DNA of 64,000 nt from Prostheceraeus crozeri (taxonomy: Eukaryota > Platyhelminthes > Polycladida > Euryleptidae). How positions within the stretch are numbered: the stretch's first letter is position 1; every line of letters starts with the position of its first letter. Under the pieces are notes generated by a model. It was given only the letters and a program-made list of their open reading frames with translations. It ran no database searches and was not told the DNA's origin. The DNA lies in NCBI GenBank assembly GCA_907163375.1, contig CAJQUW010011309.1, forward strand, positions 185,109 to 249,108. Reading direction: 5' to 3'. Positions 9,140 to 22,100 of the stretch are shown one piece after another. Made by a program: the position numbers and the translations under genes.

Positions 9140-9300
9140 GAAAGATCGGGATGGATTGTCTACATACATACCCTGCCCACTGTAAAAAGCCGTCTTGAGA
9201 CCTCTCAAGGCGGACAGACTCGACCACTATACTCTCTGGATCATCTTTCTGGTTAGATGAACCTTAACCAACTGTGCTATTCAACTACATGATGCTCTCC
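9140..9300 (-). mobile_element. Possible tRNA-derived SINE, family 3
   Basis: The minus strand has TAGCACAGTTGG, a good pol III A box, at 9268-9279, and GGTCGAGTCTG, a diverged B box, at 9215-9225, about 45 nt apart. No second copy is visible in the window, so the body and ends are uncertain. Confidence 0.4.
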
Positions 9301-9354
9301 CTTAAATATTAAGCATGAACGTTTGATAAACGATGTCTAGTATCTTCCGCAGAG

Positions 9355-9587
9355 ATAGAAAAAAATAGAGGAAACGACCTTGTTTATACTCGGAAGCACA
9401 TTAGACACGGAGCCTTTCTTTTACGTGGTCGAGTTGTCATTTATCCACTCTCATTCTTTTCGTGCTGAGTAACTAGCAAGAATGCGTAGAGTACCTATTT
9501 TAACTTAGGTTTAACCCGACCAAGGATTGAACCCAGGTCTCCCGGACGCGTGGCGAACATTCCACCACAAAGCCACACCGCCGGTCC
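9355..9587 (-). mobile_element. tRNA-derived SINE, family 2
   Basis: On the minus strand the head begins GGACCGGCGGTGTGGCTTTG. It has an A box-like TGGCTTTGTGG (9565-9575) and a good B box GGTTCAATCC (9524-9533), then a body of about 150 nt. The far end is uncertain. It differs from the family at 6523. Confidence 0.6.
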
Positions 9588-10256
9588 AGTAGCTTCATAG
9601 TAGCTTCATTCCTCTAGATAGGAGCAGAGAAATCGCACATGTATTTAATAACGAAACATATGAGCAGCTTAGATCATTGATGATTACACAGTGATTACGT
9701 CAAATGAATCAACACATTTTTGATTTCAGTTATTGCTATCGCTCTGAAACTGAAATAAATGCAACTTTTTGAATTTTGAGATGTAGAGAATTTTTATGAT
9801 GTCCAAATGATTTTTAAGATTGACAGTAGAGTTTCTACCTCGCCACGACCTTGATGCCTTCAGTTTATCTCGACCTTGACTTCTGGATCGAAGTCTATAT
9901 AAATAATGGAAACTTATTATGACAATTTTAGAATATATCGGCATCCGTTAAATACAAATTTCCATCAGTTGTTTTCAAATGTTTACATTCGTCTATAAAA
10001 TGGTTGGAACGAAAGTGCACAGCTCTGATATGGAACATTCACATATCATTTCATGAAAATGACACTGAAACAAAATCAACAAGACAAAACAACATCAACC
10101 TAACCTCGTTTGCGGCAGGAGCTCTGGCAACAATTTCAGGACACCGAACGAAGTCTTCGACTCTAAAATATTATGAAAGTTGACTTATATAAAAAGCGGA
10201 CAAGCTTTTGTTTATAAAAATCATGCATCATGTAGAACCACAACTCTCGCATCTTA
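9588..10256. other. Intergenic stretch, no gene seen
   Basis: AT-rich sequence with only short, unrecognised frames. Nothing supported. Confidence 0.5.
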
Positions 10257-10740
10257 ATGAAAGCCTTTGTTGTCTTTGTTCGCCCTCTCTTGGAATATGG
10301 AAGTGTAATCTTTTCACCGTACCTCAAACGCGACATTTTTCGTATTGAGCATGTCCAGAGATTCTTCACCCGCATCGTCTGTAAACGCTCTGGTATCAAG
10401 TATGACAGCTACTCTCACAGATTACAACTGTTAAAATTAAAATCTATAGAATATAGGCGCATTTTGTTGGACTTGTACTTCTTATATAAACTGTACTACA
10501 TTCATTTCGACTTGTCGCTCAACTCTTTCTTTACCACCTACCTTTCATCTCAAATTACTCGAGGTCAATCACGTAACAGCTGTCAGATTGTGCCAGTCTT
10601 TAAAGTTAATTCGAACTATCTCAGTGGACTGTTTTTCTTTCGCGATATCAAATTATGGAATTTGATTAAACGATTCAATAGTGAAAGCTCCAACCTTCAT
10701 GATGTTCAAGAGCAGACTCAAATCAATTGATCTAAGTGAA
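10257..10740 (+). mobile_element. LINE reverse transcriptase C-terminal fragment
   Basis: An open frame of 157 residues matches the region after the RT palm of CR1/Jockey-type LINEs. It has FVRPLLEYGSVIFSPYLKRD, then RIEHVQRFFTRIVCKRSG, RLQLLKLKSIEYRRILLDL and a late FFRDIKLWNLI. In intact elements these follow the YADD catalytic motif, which is absent here. The 5' edge is abrupt at the first residues, as in a 5'-truncated insertion. The reading frame is still open to about 10730, so this copy is younger than the one at 3336-4364. Confidence 0.8.
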
Positions 10741-11385
10741 TTTTGCTCATACTGTGACTGCTAATATGTGATTTCGTACAAAATTATTTGACAAAGTGCT
10801 TTTTATACCTGATGGTAAATTTTATTTAGATACATTCCTGCATTCCATATTGAAGATGATTCTCATCATAATGAAGATCAAGAAGAGTCTCAATCTCATT
10901 GATCCGAGTGAATTTGTATATATTGTGACCATGATCATTAAAGTGTAAATTTTGTATAGATGATTTTGTTGCATTCATTCTTATATTAGATGTTAAGCAT
11001 TTACGTTCTTTTGCTCCATTGTGAGGACTCCCATCCAATGAACTCTTATCATATCGTGATCATCACTCTTCAAATTTGTTAATATAGGCCCTATAGATCT
11101 CACGTATTTTGTATATGGTATATGATGTATATCATGATGACTCTGAAAATTTGTAAATATGTAGGTCTCACATAATTTGTTTATGATGGTATATGATGCG
11201 CATGTACATCATAATCACTTGGTGTATTTGTAATTATATATATCTCATGTATTTTTTATTGATGCTAAACTTTGCGTATGCATATGTAACACGTTATCAA
11301 CGCTTGCTTGTAAGTGCCCTTGCGGCCATCGCTTTGCGTTTTCTGTATATTTCAGAATAAACATTTATGGCTTAAAAAAGCTGGC
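10741..11385 (+). repeat. Probable LINE 3' tail with degenerate tandem repeats
   Basis: Sequence after the LINE frame holds a second diverged match to the end of its coding region (10870-10920, same FK/SL..ID.SEF pattern). It also has roughly three degenerate units of 75-80 bp around 11047-11275, with shared words such as TATATCATGATGACTC, AAATTTGTAAATAT and CTCACGTATTTTGTATATGG. An AATAAA at 11356-11361 and a short A run end it. Read as a repeated 3' untranslated tail; the exact end is uncertain. Confidence 0.45.
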
Positions 11386-11924
11386 TGTTCACCAAAGGCT
11401 TGCATGGAATAGAAACTCGCAGATGAATTCCTACCTTCAACAGATGGAATTGTAGGTCTTGTGGCTACCGAGGGTGCTTCGCGCCCATGTCCTACAGAAG
11501 CGTCATTTTAGGGGTTGTAGAGGGTAAGGAGGGGGAACGGTCCCCCTAAGATTTTATTCGCATCAGTCATATTTCTTGAAGCCCTGCTCCCGTCAACATG
11601 CCAGGAAAATGAATCAATCATTCCAGGCCCGACCAAATGTGCATCATGCATAAATTTCAGCTTTAATTACATAAAAATGTATATCATGAAAATCAGTGCT
11701 TTTAAATACATATACAGATGATTTCTTGAAAAAACGGGAGTCATGAACAAGTTGTGTCTCGCTTCCTGTGTTGACACCTATCTTCTCCTTTCTGTCTTTT
11801 ACCTTAGATTACGGTCTAAGGCTCAGCAATGGACAATGTCTACTTTTATCTTGAAGATTCCCTATTTCAGAAAACACCACATGCTATATATACTGCTTCT
11901 TCATTGGTCGGATTCCTGTGATTC
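11386..11924. other. Intergenic stretch, no clear gene
   Basis: No gene is supported. The last part may contain more of the hAT relic that follows, but I cannot align it with confidence. Confidence 0.4.
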
Positions 11925-12418
11925 CTTCACGTTGTCGCAAGCTGGAAAAAGCTCACATGTTACTGCCAACCTCTCCGATAACCACCAGTTGGGGCACATG
12001 GATAGAAGCAGTGGAATACTACCTCACCAATTATCAAAGCCTGAAAAAAGTGATTTTTGACTAGGAGAATGGTTGTACAGCAATCGTTAACCTGAAGGAG
12101 CCAATCCAAAAATCGGACACCGAGATTGCAAGAGGTCTCGCAGACATTTCCTCTAAGTATGGCTTTATTCCTCGTTGTCTGAAGCAGCTTCAAGACCGTA
12201 ACTGCAATCCGTTTCAAGCCAAACAACTGATCGATGGTATCAGCGATGACTTTGATGCAAATGTAAAGACCAAGCTGAAGCACGTTCTTCAAAAGAACAC
12301 AGGATTCAAGAAGCTGGTTGAGAGGGACTTTGAAGGATATTCATTGGAAGAACAATTGCTATTGTCACGATCTCCTGTTATCTCTTCTGACGTCTTTCAG
12401 AATACAAGGCATTTATGA
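11925..12418 (+). mobile_element. hAT-type transposase relic (C-terminal half)
   Basis: The plus-strand frame that ends at TGA 12416-12418 contains TTSWGTWIEAVEYYLTNYQS, the T-R-W-G-T-W-x-x-A block of a hAT-like transposase family. Downstream are AIVNLKEPIQ, GFIPRCLKQLQDRNCNPFQA and LKHVLQKNTGFKKL, which match the family's helical insertion order. An in-frame TAG at 12062-12064 interrupts it and the N-terminal zinc finger and DDE start are missing, so this is a dead fragment. It lies in the interval where the last CBS exons might be expected, on the opposite strand. Confidence 0.65.
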
Positions 12419-13024
12419 GGAGCAATCGCATTAGTATGACTAAGGAAAACATCCGCATGCATTGTGTATTAGGAATGAACTCAAAGTGCTGGCAGATTAT
12501 TCGCCATTTACACATACATAGGCCTACATTTCTTATTATATTGCAGCTATTTCTATGATCAGAATAATATTGCATAGATACAGTTTTAATTGCATAAAAT
12601 TACTTCTTTAAGCGCATATTTGTGCACATGCTTCACTTGTTAATGCATATTTGATCGGCCTGATCATTACTTATGTCAAGGAACAATCAATAAATTACCC
12701 TTATCTTATTTCGTCCGTATGCTACAACATTCCAAAGAAGCGCACTAGGCATACTGCATAATTTGCTCCAAAGAATAAGAGCAGACTGCTATTGAAAAAA
12801 GCTTGTACTTTGGCGAATTGCTTTGCTAAAGGCAATCTTTTTGTGAACGCCACTTCTTCCTTTAAGCGCTTTCTGCTGTGGCAGCTAAAGTTACAATCGA
12901 AATTATTAAAATGGATCAAGAATTTTGAACAAATACCTTATTGTAAATCTAAGAGATCAGATACATTATTGAACATACTGAGAATGTAATACGCAATATT
13001 GAAGTTTTCGCTGTAAATGCTCAC
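12419..13024. other. Possible start of the CBS intron after exon 6; no exon seen
   Basis: I searched the minus strand for the C-terminal CBS-domain exons and found none. No RNA or repeat is recognised. Confidence 0.4.
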
Positions 13025-13105
13025 CAGGGCTTCTGCTCATTAACGGAGGTATCAGGGCGAATATATCCCCTTTCTTGCATCCAATCATCATTGAGGAATT
13101 TGGAC
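13025..13105 (-). CDS. CBS: CBS exon 6 (of those seen): end of catalytic core
   Basis: The acceptor TTTATTTCAG lies just before 13105 and the donor GTGAGC follows 13025. The exon encodes [18 protein letters not shown] through EQKPW, matching the vertebrate TKFLSDRWM...KKPW segment where the catalytic core ends and the linker to the CBS domains begins. It was found by splice phase: the ATG codon for Met is split AT|G with the preceding exon. The last codon is TG|G. If the intron were retained, the next codon would be TGA, giving a protein that stops right after KPW. The following exon was not found downstream. Confidence 0.9.
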
Positions 13106-16100
13106 CTGAAATAAATGATATAAGTTTTCAATTCCTGGGTAATATAAAGCATAGATTTTGAACAATACCAGCTGCCGATGGCCCGGACTGGTTAGTAGAT
13201 TGTATTCGGTGAATTGGTTCTACACGCGCATCTGCCAAATACATGCACTTCTAATTATGTCAGCAATGTCTGTTGAAGGCATTCAGTTTCTATAAATTTA
13301 AAAATTTCATCGAACACTTCTTACTGTCTAAGAAGCAGCTTCTATCGTTGTCAACCCTTTAGTATTGCTATGTTGTGGTTTTAATCATTTCTATGTTTGT
13401 GGTTCTGCATGAAAAACATTTTGAATTTATACTAAACATCATAGAGTAGGGATATATAGGTAGTGTCGACTCAGATAAGTATCTGTATACAGTGAAAATT
13501 TTTATATCAAAAGATTCAGTTTTTTGCGGAGATCACGCTCCCGTCGTCCAAAAAATTATTTGAGCAGTTTTAAAAAGTCAAAATTTTGCCAATTTATATA
13601 ATACCGACTTGGAAGCCCCTTTATAAGTAGTATGAAACAAGTTGGATATCAAAAGGAATGAATATTTGCTAATAAGCATCCTAACTAAGCGGAAATTAAG
13701 CTAATTTGCAAGGGAATTTCATAAGCCGCATTATAATGGAAGTCTTCATGAAAAAGTCGCGCTATTATTCGTGCTTTCTTGGCTGAAATTTCAAGTTTTT
13801 AATTCAATTTTCACCGGCATCATTTTATGATTCGATCACCAAATTCATGTTTCATTTCTAGAATGTGAATATTGATGTGGAACAATTTACATCTTTCAAA
13901 GTGACATGAAATCATTGTTTTTGATTCTGTGATTTTGCTCTGCCAGTGGCAAGTTGCCTGTGACATGATCACGCTTAAGAAAATGCTCCTGAGCATGAAA
14001 GTAATAGGAACCCATCGAATTGCTGATTTAACAAACATTAAATCTCCAAGGCTGTCATGACACTAAGAATCTGTAAAAAGACCATCATTCCTTCTGCATT
14101 ACAATCATGATCACTCAATTCCGTTGTGATTTCTTCAAATCTGCAAAAAATTTGCGTATCTCACATTTGGTAACAATTACGACTATATATCCCCCTTGAG
14201 TTCATTAAATAAAATCGGAAGTGTACACACATTGGGCATTTAATAAATGCAGAGTTACCACTCTACCTAATATACTTACTCTATGCTAAACATGTAGAGA
14301 TTTGCAATTTCAGTTGATAGATGACATACCATCAGTTAAATTAGTTCAATAGTATTTTGTGAATGAAATAGTATTTTTTCGTATATGAATGTACATAATA
14401 TTCATGCTTTTTCAACTGCCCCTTCCGTTTGTATTATATTGAAGATCATATTGTAACATACAAATGTGGTTTTGTAAGAACAATCGGAACGCGTTTCATA
14501 AACAGGTCCAGATAATCTGGGGTCGTAGGTTGGAGCACCTACCAGACCCACATCCTTTGCATGGATGTGGCATTTTGTTGATTGTCAGTTGACCGGCTAA
14601 TAACTTGTGTTTTACAGACCCTCTAGTTGTCTGCCATTAAAGCAGGCACTGCTGCTGCAAGTCTTACATTATTCAGGTACTAGATGGTAATTTAGCTAGT
14701 ACATATTCAATCGCACAATTTATCATTTACTCGTACTGGCTCCACTTACATGTAATTGCGCACTGAATCTGGCAAAATGACTACGACTCGCTTGTCAGGA
14801 CCAAAGTTGTAATCCTTAGCAGCTTGTACGGCAATGGACATAGCAGATCCACAACTTCCTCCTGAAATGAAATGAGAATAAGCTTCATCAAATAAGTCGT
14901 GTTCTTTTTTCTGACAGGAGATAGACATGCTTTGATAAGCAAATAAACTTATTTTATTTCGTGATTTGAGAAAAGGATTTAAATTGGGATCATGAAAATG
15001 AAGTAACCCGTGCATGGGAAGGAAACTTCAATTTTCAAGTAATTTTCATCTATTGAAAAACCATGGAAGAACAAATACACTCCGACTATATGGCCATAGT
15101 CATAATTAAGTGTTGAAACACAATGTGCTGTTACACCTGCTACATTCACATTTTTGTTGAAACCCCTGACTATGGCTATATGGTAGTTGAAAAATATGGT
15201 GTTTTTCGATTATAAATTTGCAATAAATTACTTAATTTTCCCATTTACTTCACTTTATTCCAATGTCAGCAGGTTAACTTTTGACTCACCACAGAGAAGA
15301 CCTTCTTCGCGTATTAGACGCCTGGACATTCGGAAAGAGTCAGTATCATTTGATTTGTACCATTTATCAACAAACTGCAATAAGAAAATTAAGCATTATA
15401 GTGGTTACATTATACGTCGTGTTTGATGTTTGCAATTTGTGTGACAGTTCGATCAGTGCCCATCCACCTTGACTTCCTCTAACTGCAATTTATTCAACAC
15501 ATTTATTTTCAAGATCAAAACATTTGTCGCTTAAGAAAACATCACCGCTAGTAAACAGCAGTTGGATATCGCTTTATTTTAACCCACTATAGTGCACAAA
15601 GGATTAACGCACTGATATGGTTTTATACCACACTGACGTACACGCTTGAAATTCATGTCATATGTCTTATCTATAACATTACCCTTGATGCAGCGGACAA
15701 ATTAATGGTGCTCCCTTACGTGTGCAGGATTTAAGTGAATGACGTTTAAGATCTACTAGACATGATATGTTATAAATTTAGAATGGTACTATCCATAATA
15801 TTGACTGGGAGCAGCGCTTTACATGTACTGCTACATCTACCACTTTCTCATAATTATGAAATTATTCAAATTGAATAACAATAAAGTAACATGCCTATTG
15901 CTTAGTAGGCTATAAATAAGTATTTGTACATTACAAACCATCGAGAATTCAGGTCATCACAATTGGTTCCAAATAAGGATCACTACTATTAGTTAAGAGT
16001 AGCTTCACTTATTAAGATATCAAGTCAATACCATCAGACTGGACAGAAGCCATATTAATACCTATTCACAAAAAGGAGACAGAAGAATTTACTAGAACTA

Positions 16101-19100
16101 ACGAGGAATATGTCACATTGATGCTGCGGCTAAGATCTTCGTGTCGATCCTTCTCAGGCGCCTTCAGTCCACTCGTGACGAACGTACCCGTCCCAACCAA
16201 GAAGGTTTCCGCCCTGGAAGAGGATGTGTAGACCAAATCTTCAGCCTCCGATGTACCTTGGAGCTCCGTTGGGCACATCAACAACCGACTGTACTCTGTT
16301 TTATCGATTTTGCTGCAGCCTTCGACTCACTTGATCGGGCGTCACTATGGAACATAATGTCTGCAGACGGCATCCCTGACAAATTGCTTCGACTCATTCA
16401 AGCATATTATCGAAATACAACAGCTCGGGTCATAACATGTGGTAGAGAGTCGGACTCATTTGAGATCTGTTCCGGTGTTAGACAGGGCTGCCCACTATCC
16501 CTACGCTTTTCAATTACGCCGTCGACTGGATCCTAAACAACGCCCTCCAAGACCATCGATGAGTTCAGATCAGTCGGCGGTTAGAAGACCGGAGGGAGTA
16601 TTGATCCATGACCTAATAAACCCGACCATCCCTACGAATTGGAAGAAGCGCATAGGAGGACAAATGAAAACATGGAAACACACAATAAAAGAAGACCTGA
16701 AGAGAATCACCGGCCCACACCTCCATGGATTACGCGGGTGGAATAAGGACTGGGCCGTCCTATGCATGGACCAAGCACAAGACCGCTGCTCTTGGACAGC
16801 TACCGTTAGGGATGTGGTGTGGACTTAGAGCCTTTGGTAGAATACAAAAAATGCGCAAAGTTACTACGCCCTATTCTGAGGGTTTGGACTGTGATGACAC
16901 AATCAAGACTTTTCTAGAGAGTTGTGGTACGTTTAGTTCGGATACTCCCCTGGCGACTTCTAGCTCCACTTACAGGGCTCGATCTCTGAACCAAAAGATC
17001 GCTAAGCCAAGCACTTAACTAATGCGCCATGGAAACAACCGATGGTAGAATACAATTGCAGACTATTCTGTTAACAATGTGATTCAACGTACTGAACGAT
17101 CGCAAACAGTAGGAACGAAGTCATAACCAATTCCTTCTACATCATAGTATGTGACGTCAGTGGCGTTCATCTCCTCAGGTTGAGCAATGATAGAACCAAC
17201 AGGATCAACCCCGATAACCTGAAAGAAAAAGAGGTTTTTCAATCCAACATTTGGGCTGATTCTACTCATCATTTACCAGACAATCAGGACACTTCTGTTT
17301 AATCTTACGTCCGATTCCAGCTATTGTACCACCGGTTCCGGCTCCACAAACGACCATGTCCACACGACCTGGAGAGGAAGATACAGGTAGCATGCATATG
17401 TCAATCAGAATGAAAATCACAAATACGAGCATCAAGTTGCGTCACTATAGAAAAAGCAAACATTCATGGAAAGTAGAGCAGAGGTCAAAAGCTGACACGC
17501 ACAAGAATGTCGCCGGCACGTATAGATGATATCAGAAGAGAGCAAGGAAAAAACAATTTGTCGAGCTTTTTCTGTGCGGCAGCAAAAACAGTCAGATTAC
17601 TGCTACATGGAAACTAGCTTTAACTGTTCACAGAAATGACATGTAAGGAATCCGAAGGAATCTCTCCAGAACAACTAAAGTTATCGACTTTTGTTATTTT
17701 CAGCCATCAGCAATCACTGTTGTTGCATTTACCGGTGCACTTGTGTACTGTCGTCTCTGAAAAAAGGAACTTGTGAGCGCGGTTAACAATTTTCTATGGC
17801 AGTTTGGTCAAACTTATGTCGAGTCCCATAGAAAACGGGGGGGGGAGAAGTACTCAAGCAGTGATCGGATAAACATTGACGCTAATAGACTGCAAATGGA
17901 CATCAGCTCGTCATTCAATATTGTTTGATCCTGATTTCTTGGCTAAGTTGTGCGAGTGCTGAGTGGAATGTATTTTAAGGATAATGGCCTGATGCTGATT
18001 GACACATGTAAGTGTGCAGCTATACATGCGTACTTGATATGTGAAGGAAGAATTTTTTTGAAGTTGAAAGGAAAGATGTATGCGTGATATGTAAGAGGCG
18101 CAATGGTTTGCGGCAGTGAGACGGGCGGTATGAACGCGGAGCATGCACGCAGTCGGACTAACAAAGACTGATGCCCAAAACGGAGAGATGGCGACAACTG
18201 TTATGTGGAGTCACCGGCCAACCCCCTATTATTGATATGCTGAAATAGATTGAACATGAACTTGTCTTCAGATCGAAGGGGAATAATTAAAATAATGTCG
18301 TCTGCGTACTGCGTAATGATGGTAAAGGCGTCGAATATCAGCTCATTTGTCTAATAAGTGTTCGTATTGATGAAAGATAATGTCAGCCTTACACATAAGT
18401 GCGCACATACATTCACGAACCAGGTTAGAATTAATCAACATAATCTATAACAAGTTCTGTCAAGTATATATTTATTAACATGACATGTCGATATCGATGA
18501 GTGCCCTGCATGTTTAACTGCTCGGCGACAACGGGCTTATTCAGTGCATTACACAATTACTGAGCAATCATTACATAATGGGGCTTAATTAATTCGAATC
18601 ATGTCACAATTACATAATTGGGTATTGGAAGGAGTTGCTTGGTCAATATTCCTCTACACGAGGGCTTTGAATTCAATTCCAATTCCATAATGAGATTCAA
18701 TTCCGATAATTGCATGTCGCGTATAGTGTCTTATGTTAAGGTATCTAACGCTTGTTCGTTTCAATCTAACCCATGTGCCCTTATCCTATCCTCGTTGTTC
18801 CTGTGTCCCGTTCCCTGCATCGTTCCAATGTGCGTTCTCATGTTCATAGTTCATCTTTCTTGTGTGCATGTATATACGTAACCGGTCAGCCTACGCCATT
18901 TTCGTTTCGTAAACGAGATATTCAATATCTCGTGAAAAAAGAAAATTAACGGTCAGCAAAAAATCAAACGCTGAGAGAGATGAGATGCGAATAAATCTAT
19001 TAATAAATTGACAGAAGAGAGAAATTCAATGTGTAAATAACTTGATTGTTGATGAATGAAAAAACGACGATAAAAATGATATCATGAAAACTGATTAATG

Positions 19101-22100
19101 GTTCATGTTAAAAAAGGAGATTAAAAATTCCGTGATAAGAACGAAATGTGTTCGGTCGAAAGCTAACGAGCAGAGATTAAAGGAAGCTTTTTCAATTTTC
19201 AAAAGAAAGTGGATTTATCGTCAAGTCTCAAAAATTTGTATAAATTAGAAACGATGAGAAATTGACACAACAACAACTACCAACAACAACACATACGACA
19301 TCTTCAGTAGCTGCTAGAAGAACTCCGGGCTCTCGCGGTGTAACTTAATCACAGAAGTAGCAACAACAACTGCCTGCCAGCGAACAACAACACAGCACCG
19401 TATACGGCAACACATCAGCGAGCGCGATTGAAGATTGACTGTATAAGTGACACTGATATTCATGATATTTATTATATTATTTTGGTATAAGTGAGTCCGA
19501 TCGAATTGAAGTGAATTCAACATTAAGAAGTGAGGTGTAAGTGTAAAGTATTTCTTTTGTCGTTACGTATAGTATCCGTATAATTGTAGTCTTAAAATTA
19601 ATATTGTTAATTGTTGTGTTGGGAAGTTGAATAATAGTTGATGTAATTTAATTAGTTCATGCCATTTTAATTGAGTCAGTTATTATTAGAATAATTTGTT
19701 GACACTGTCTATATTGTGATTGAACTGACAGGGTTGCTGCCCTTCAATGCAGCGTTGATTTTCCTCTTTCCAAGCCAATTCTTTGTCGTGTGTACAACAA
19801 TTAAATAGATCTCCATTTTGTGTGCTTATCCTATCAAGAACTAAATTCAACAATTGCTCTATTTTGATAAATTATCTTACTTGATAAATACCTAGATAAC
19901 AGAATGAACAAAGATGACTGTCTTTTCATTGTTTGCTTAATCGCTGAAATAACGTTGTCCGGGGCTGTAGGCCCATCGAAGTCACAATTAACACCCTTTT
20001 TTCAACACTAGAATAAAGCTACCTCTGTCGATCTATCCCTCTCTTATCTCTGCGTGCAGTTACCACAACGGCCGAGTAGGCCTACTGTGATTTCAATGTA
20101 TGTACAAATTGATTTATCACAGGTCTAGAAGTGGAATTGAGGTTTATCAAGGTCAATTCCAATTCCAGTAGATTTAAATATTGTCAATTCCAATTCCAGT
20201 AGATTTAAATATTGTCAATTCCAATTCCAATTCCGACAAAAAATGGAATTAATTCCGCATCGGCATTAATTCCAATTCCGACTTTTCCAACTCTGCTATT
20301 TACCGCATGCAACAAACAAAAAATTGCCAATATCCGGGATCCAAACGGAATGCGACCTGAATGTCTTTATGTTTGTGAATTCCGATTGCACGTTTTGTTA
20401 TTCAATTATCCGAATAATTACTGTATCCAGAATTTACCACTGGCACTGGCAACAAATAATACCCTCAATTTTTCTCTTTATTGTCTTAAGCCCTTTGTTC
20501 ACCCTGATTAACAAGGCATCAATTAAAAGAACATTCGAATGAATCAATTCATAGGATAGAGCTGCGTTTACACTCAATCACTGCCAATGTGGACCCTCAC
20601 TAATCAATACCACCTGTGTGGATCAGAATTGCCACTGCCAATGATATTAGTGGACACTGAGAATGACGTCAGGGACATCTGATGAAAGGGGATTAATCCA
20701 TCAAATAATTCAATAATTCTTTTCTGTATTTCGCCAATAAATCGTCTCCAATTCATGCATCAGCATTAAAAGCTAGAAACGTTGACTAATATAATTTACT
20801 AATCATAAATTTTATATAAATTTCAGGTAATGCTTAAAAACGTGTCCACACAACTATGAACATCAAAGCTTAGCTACTGTCAGTTTTGCTACATATAAGA
20901 CATGAATAAACTTTAGATCAAATTTCTATGCAGAAGATGTGCGTCTAATAGGACTTTAACTCACGACTCGGTTATCTATAAATCGATTGCTATACTCAAC
21001 TGCTGAGAAATAGGACGCTTCACAGAGATGGATTCGGCTGGCGCGGATACTCTGGAGGTGAAGCGTTTCTATCTCAGCCATTGTATGTAATGGTACAAAG
21101 AGGTGGAGAGATATGTCTCCCGTTGGCTTACGTGAATGGCCAAGCGTGCGTACTGTGTGAAGAAAGTAATATTAGGGAGCACACGAACTACCTATTTTAC
21201 ATTGAAGTCTGAACATCTGAGACAGTGAACCAGGGGCAGTCCGCAATAAGACGCGAGGTATTCACTGAATACCCACTAGTTTTCTCGAAAAAATCACAAA
21301 TTATCCATCAACTGTTGAAAACTAATTCTGTGAAGCACAGCTGATAGCTTTCTCTGAGCTTCCCGAGATGATCTATATTTAGTCGGCTGAAAGCTAACTC
21401 TCTGGGACGTAATCTAATGTACAGTTCTTCATTTTATTTGTGAATATTTACTTCTTTTCTTGTATTTTATCTTATGACTATCTTACTTTTCAAACTTTGT
21501 GAGTATTATGTAGCTTAGGCCTATTGTACGTGATGTACAATAGTTTGCGACCCCCAAATTTTCCCTAGTTTTGACCTTTTGTTGTAAACATATCTCATTG
21601 CTGCAACTTTGCGAATCTCTGTGTCCAATATTCACAATGAACAAGCTTGCCTAAGCGAAACGTTGTGTGCAACCAATACAATTTGTATCCGCTCTCTCTG
21701 GCTGAAAGCGACGTCTGATGGTGAATATCGTTTAGCTGCCTAACTGTGTTCACAGCAGTTCACAGCTGCCAATTAAATTCGAGCTAGTTCAACGTCAAAT
21801 CAGAACGCCACCTCTCTCACGCGAAGACAATGATCGTAAACGCGCTGCTGCTTACAGCGTCCCACTATGAGGCGAGAGTTTAACAAGCGCTAATTGATGA
21901 CGTCGACTTACAATTATGCTTGCAATGCTGTGATTGCTTGAACGCACTACAATATCCGAATATCGATGAACCCTCCTAGGAGAGATAGAACAGAAGCTAT
22001 AACAGATTCCCTTTCAGTGTCAACCCGTCACTCATAGCGATCGTGTACTCGTAGTTGCATGAAAATGGCTGAAGCAGCTGATGGTAGTGATGGTAGGCTC

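Noticed and set aside
12722-12989. Overlapping 65-codon frames on both strands just downstream of CBS exon 6
   Set aside because: Checked as candidates for the next CBS exon. Neither resembles the CBS linker or CBS domains.
6374-15612. Shared 16-mer ACAAAGGATTAACGCA at about 6374-6390 and 15597-15612
   Set aside because: The flanks do not align clearly, so it may be the remnant of a dispersed repeat, but I cannot define an element.
19266-19400. CAA-rich stretch
   Set aside because: Ordinary low-complexity sequence with no frame or structure of note.
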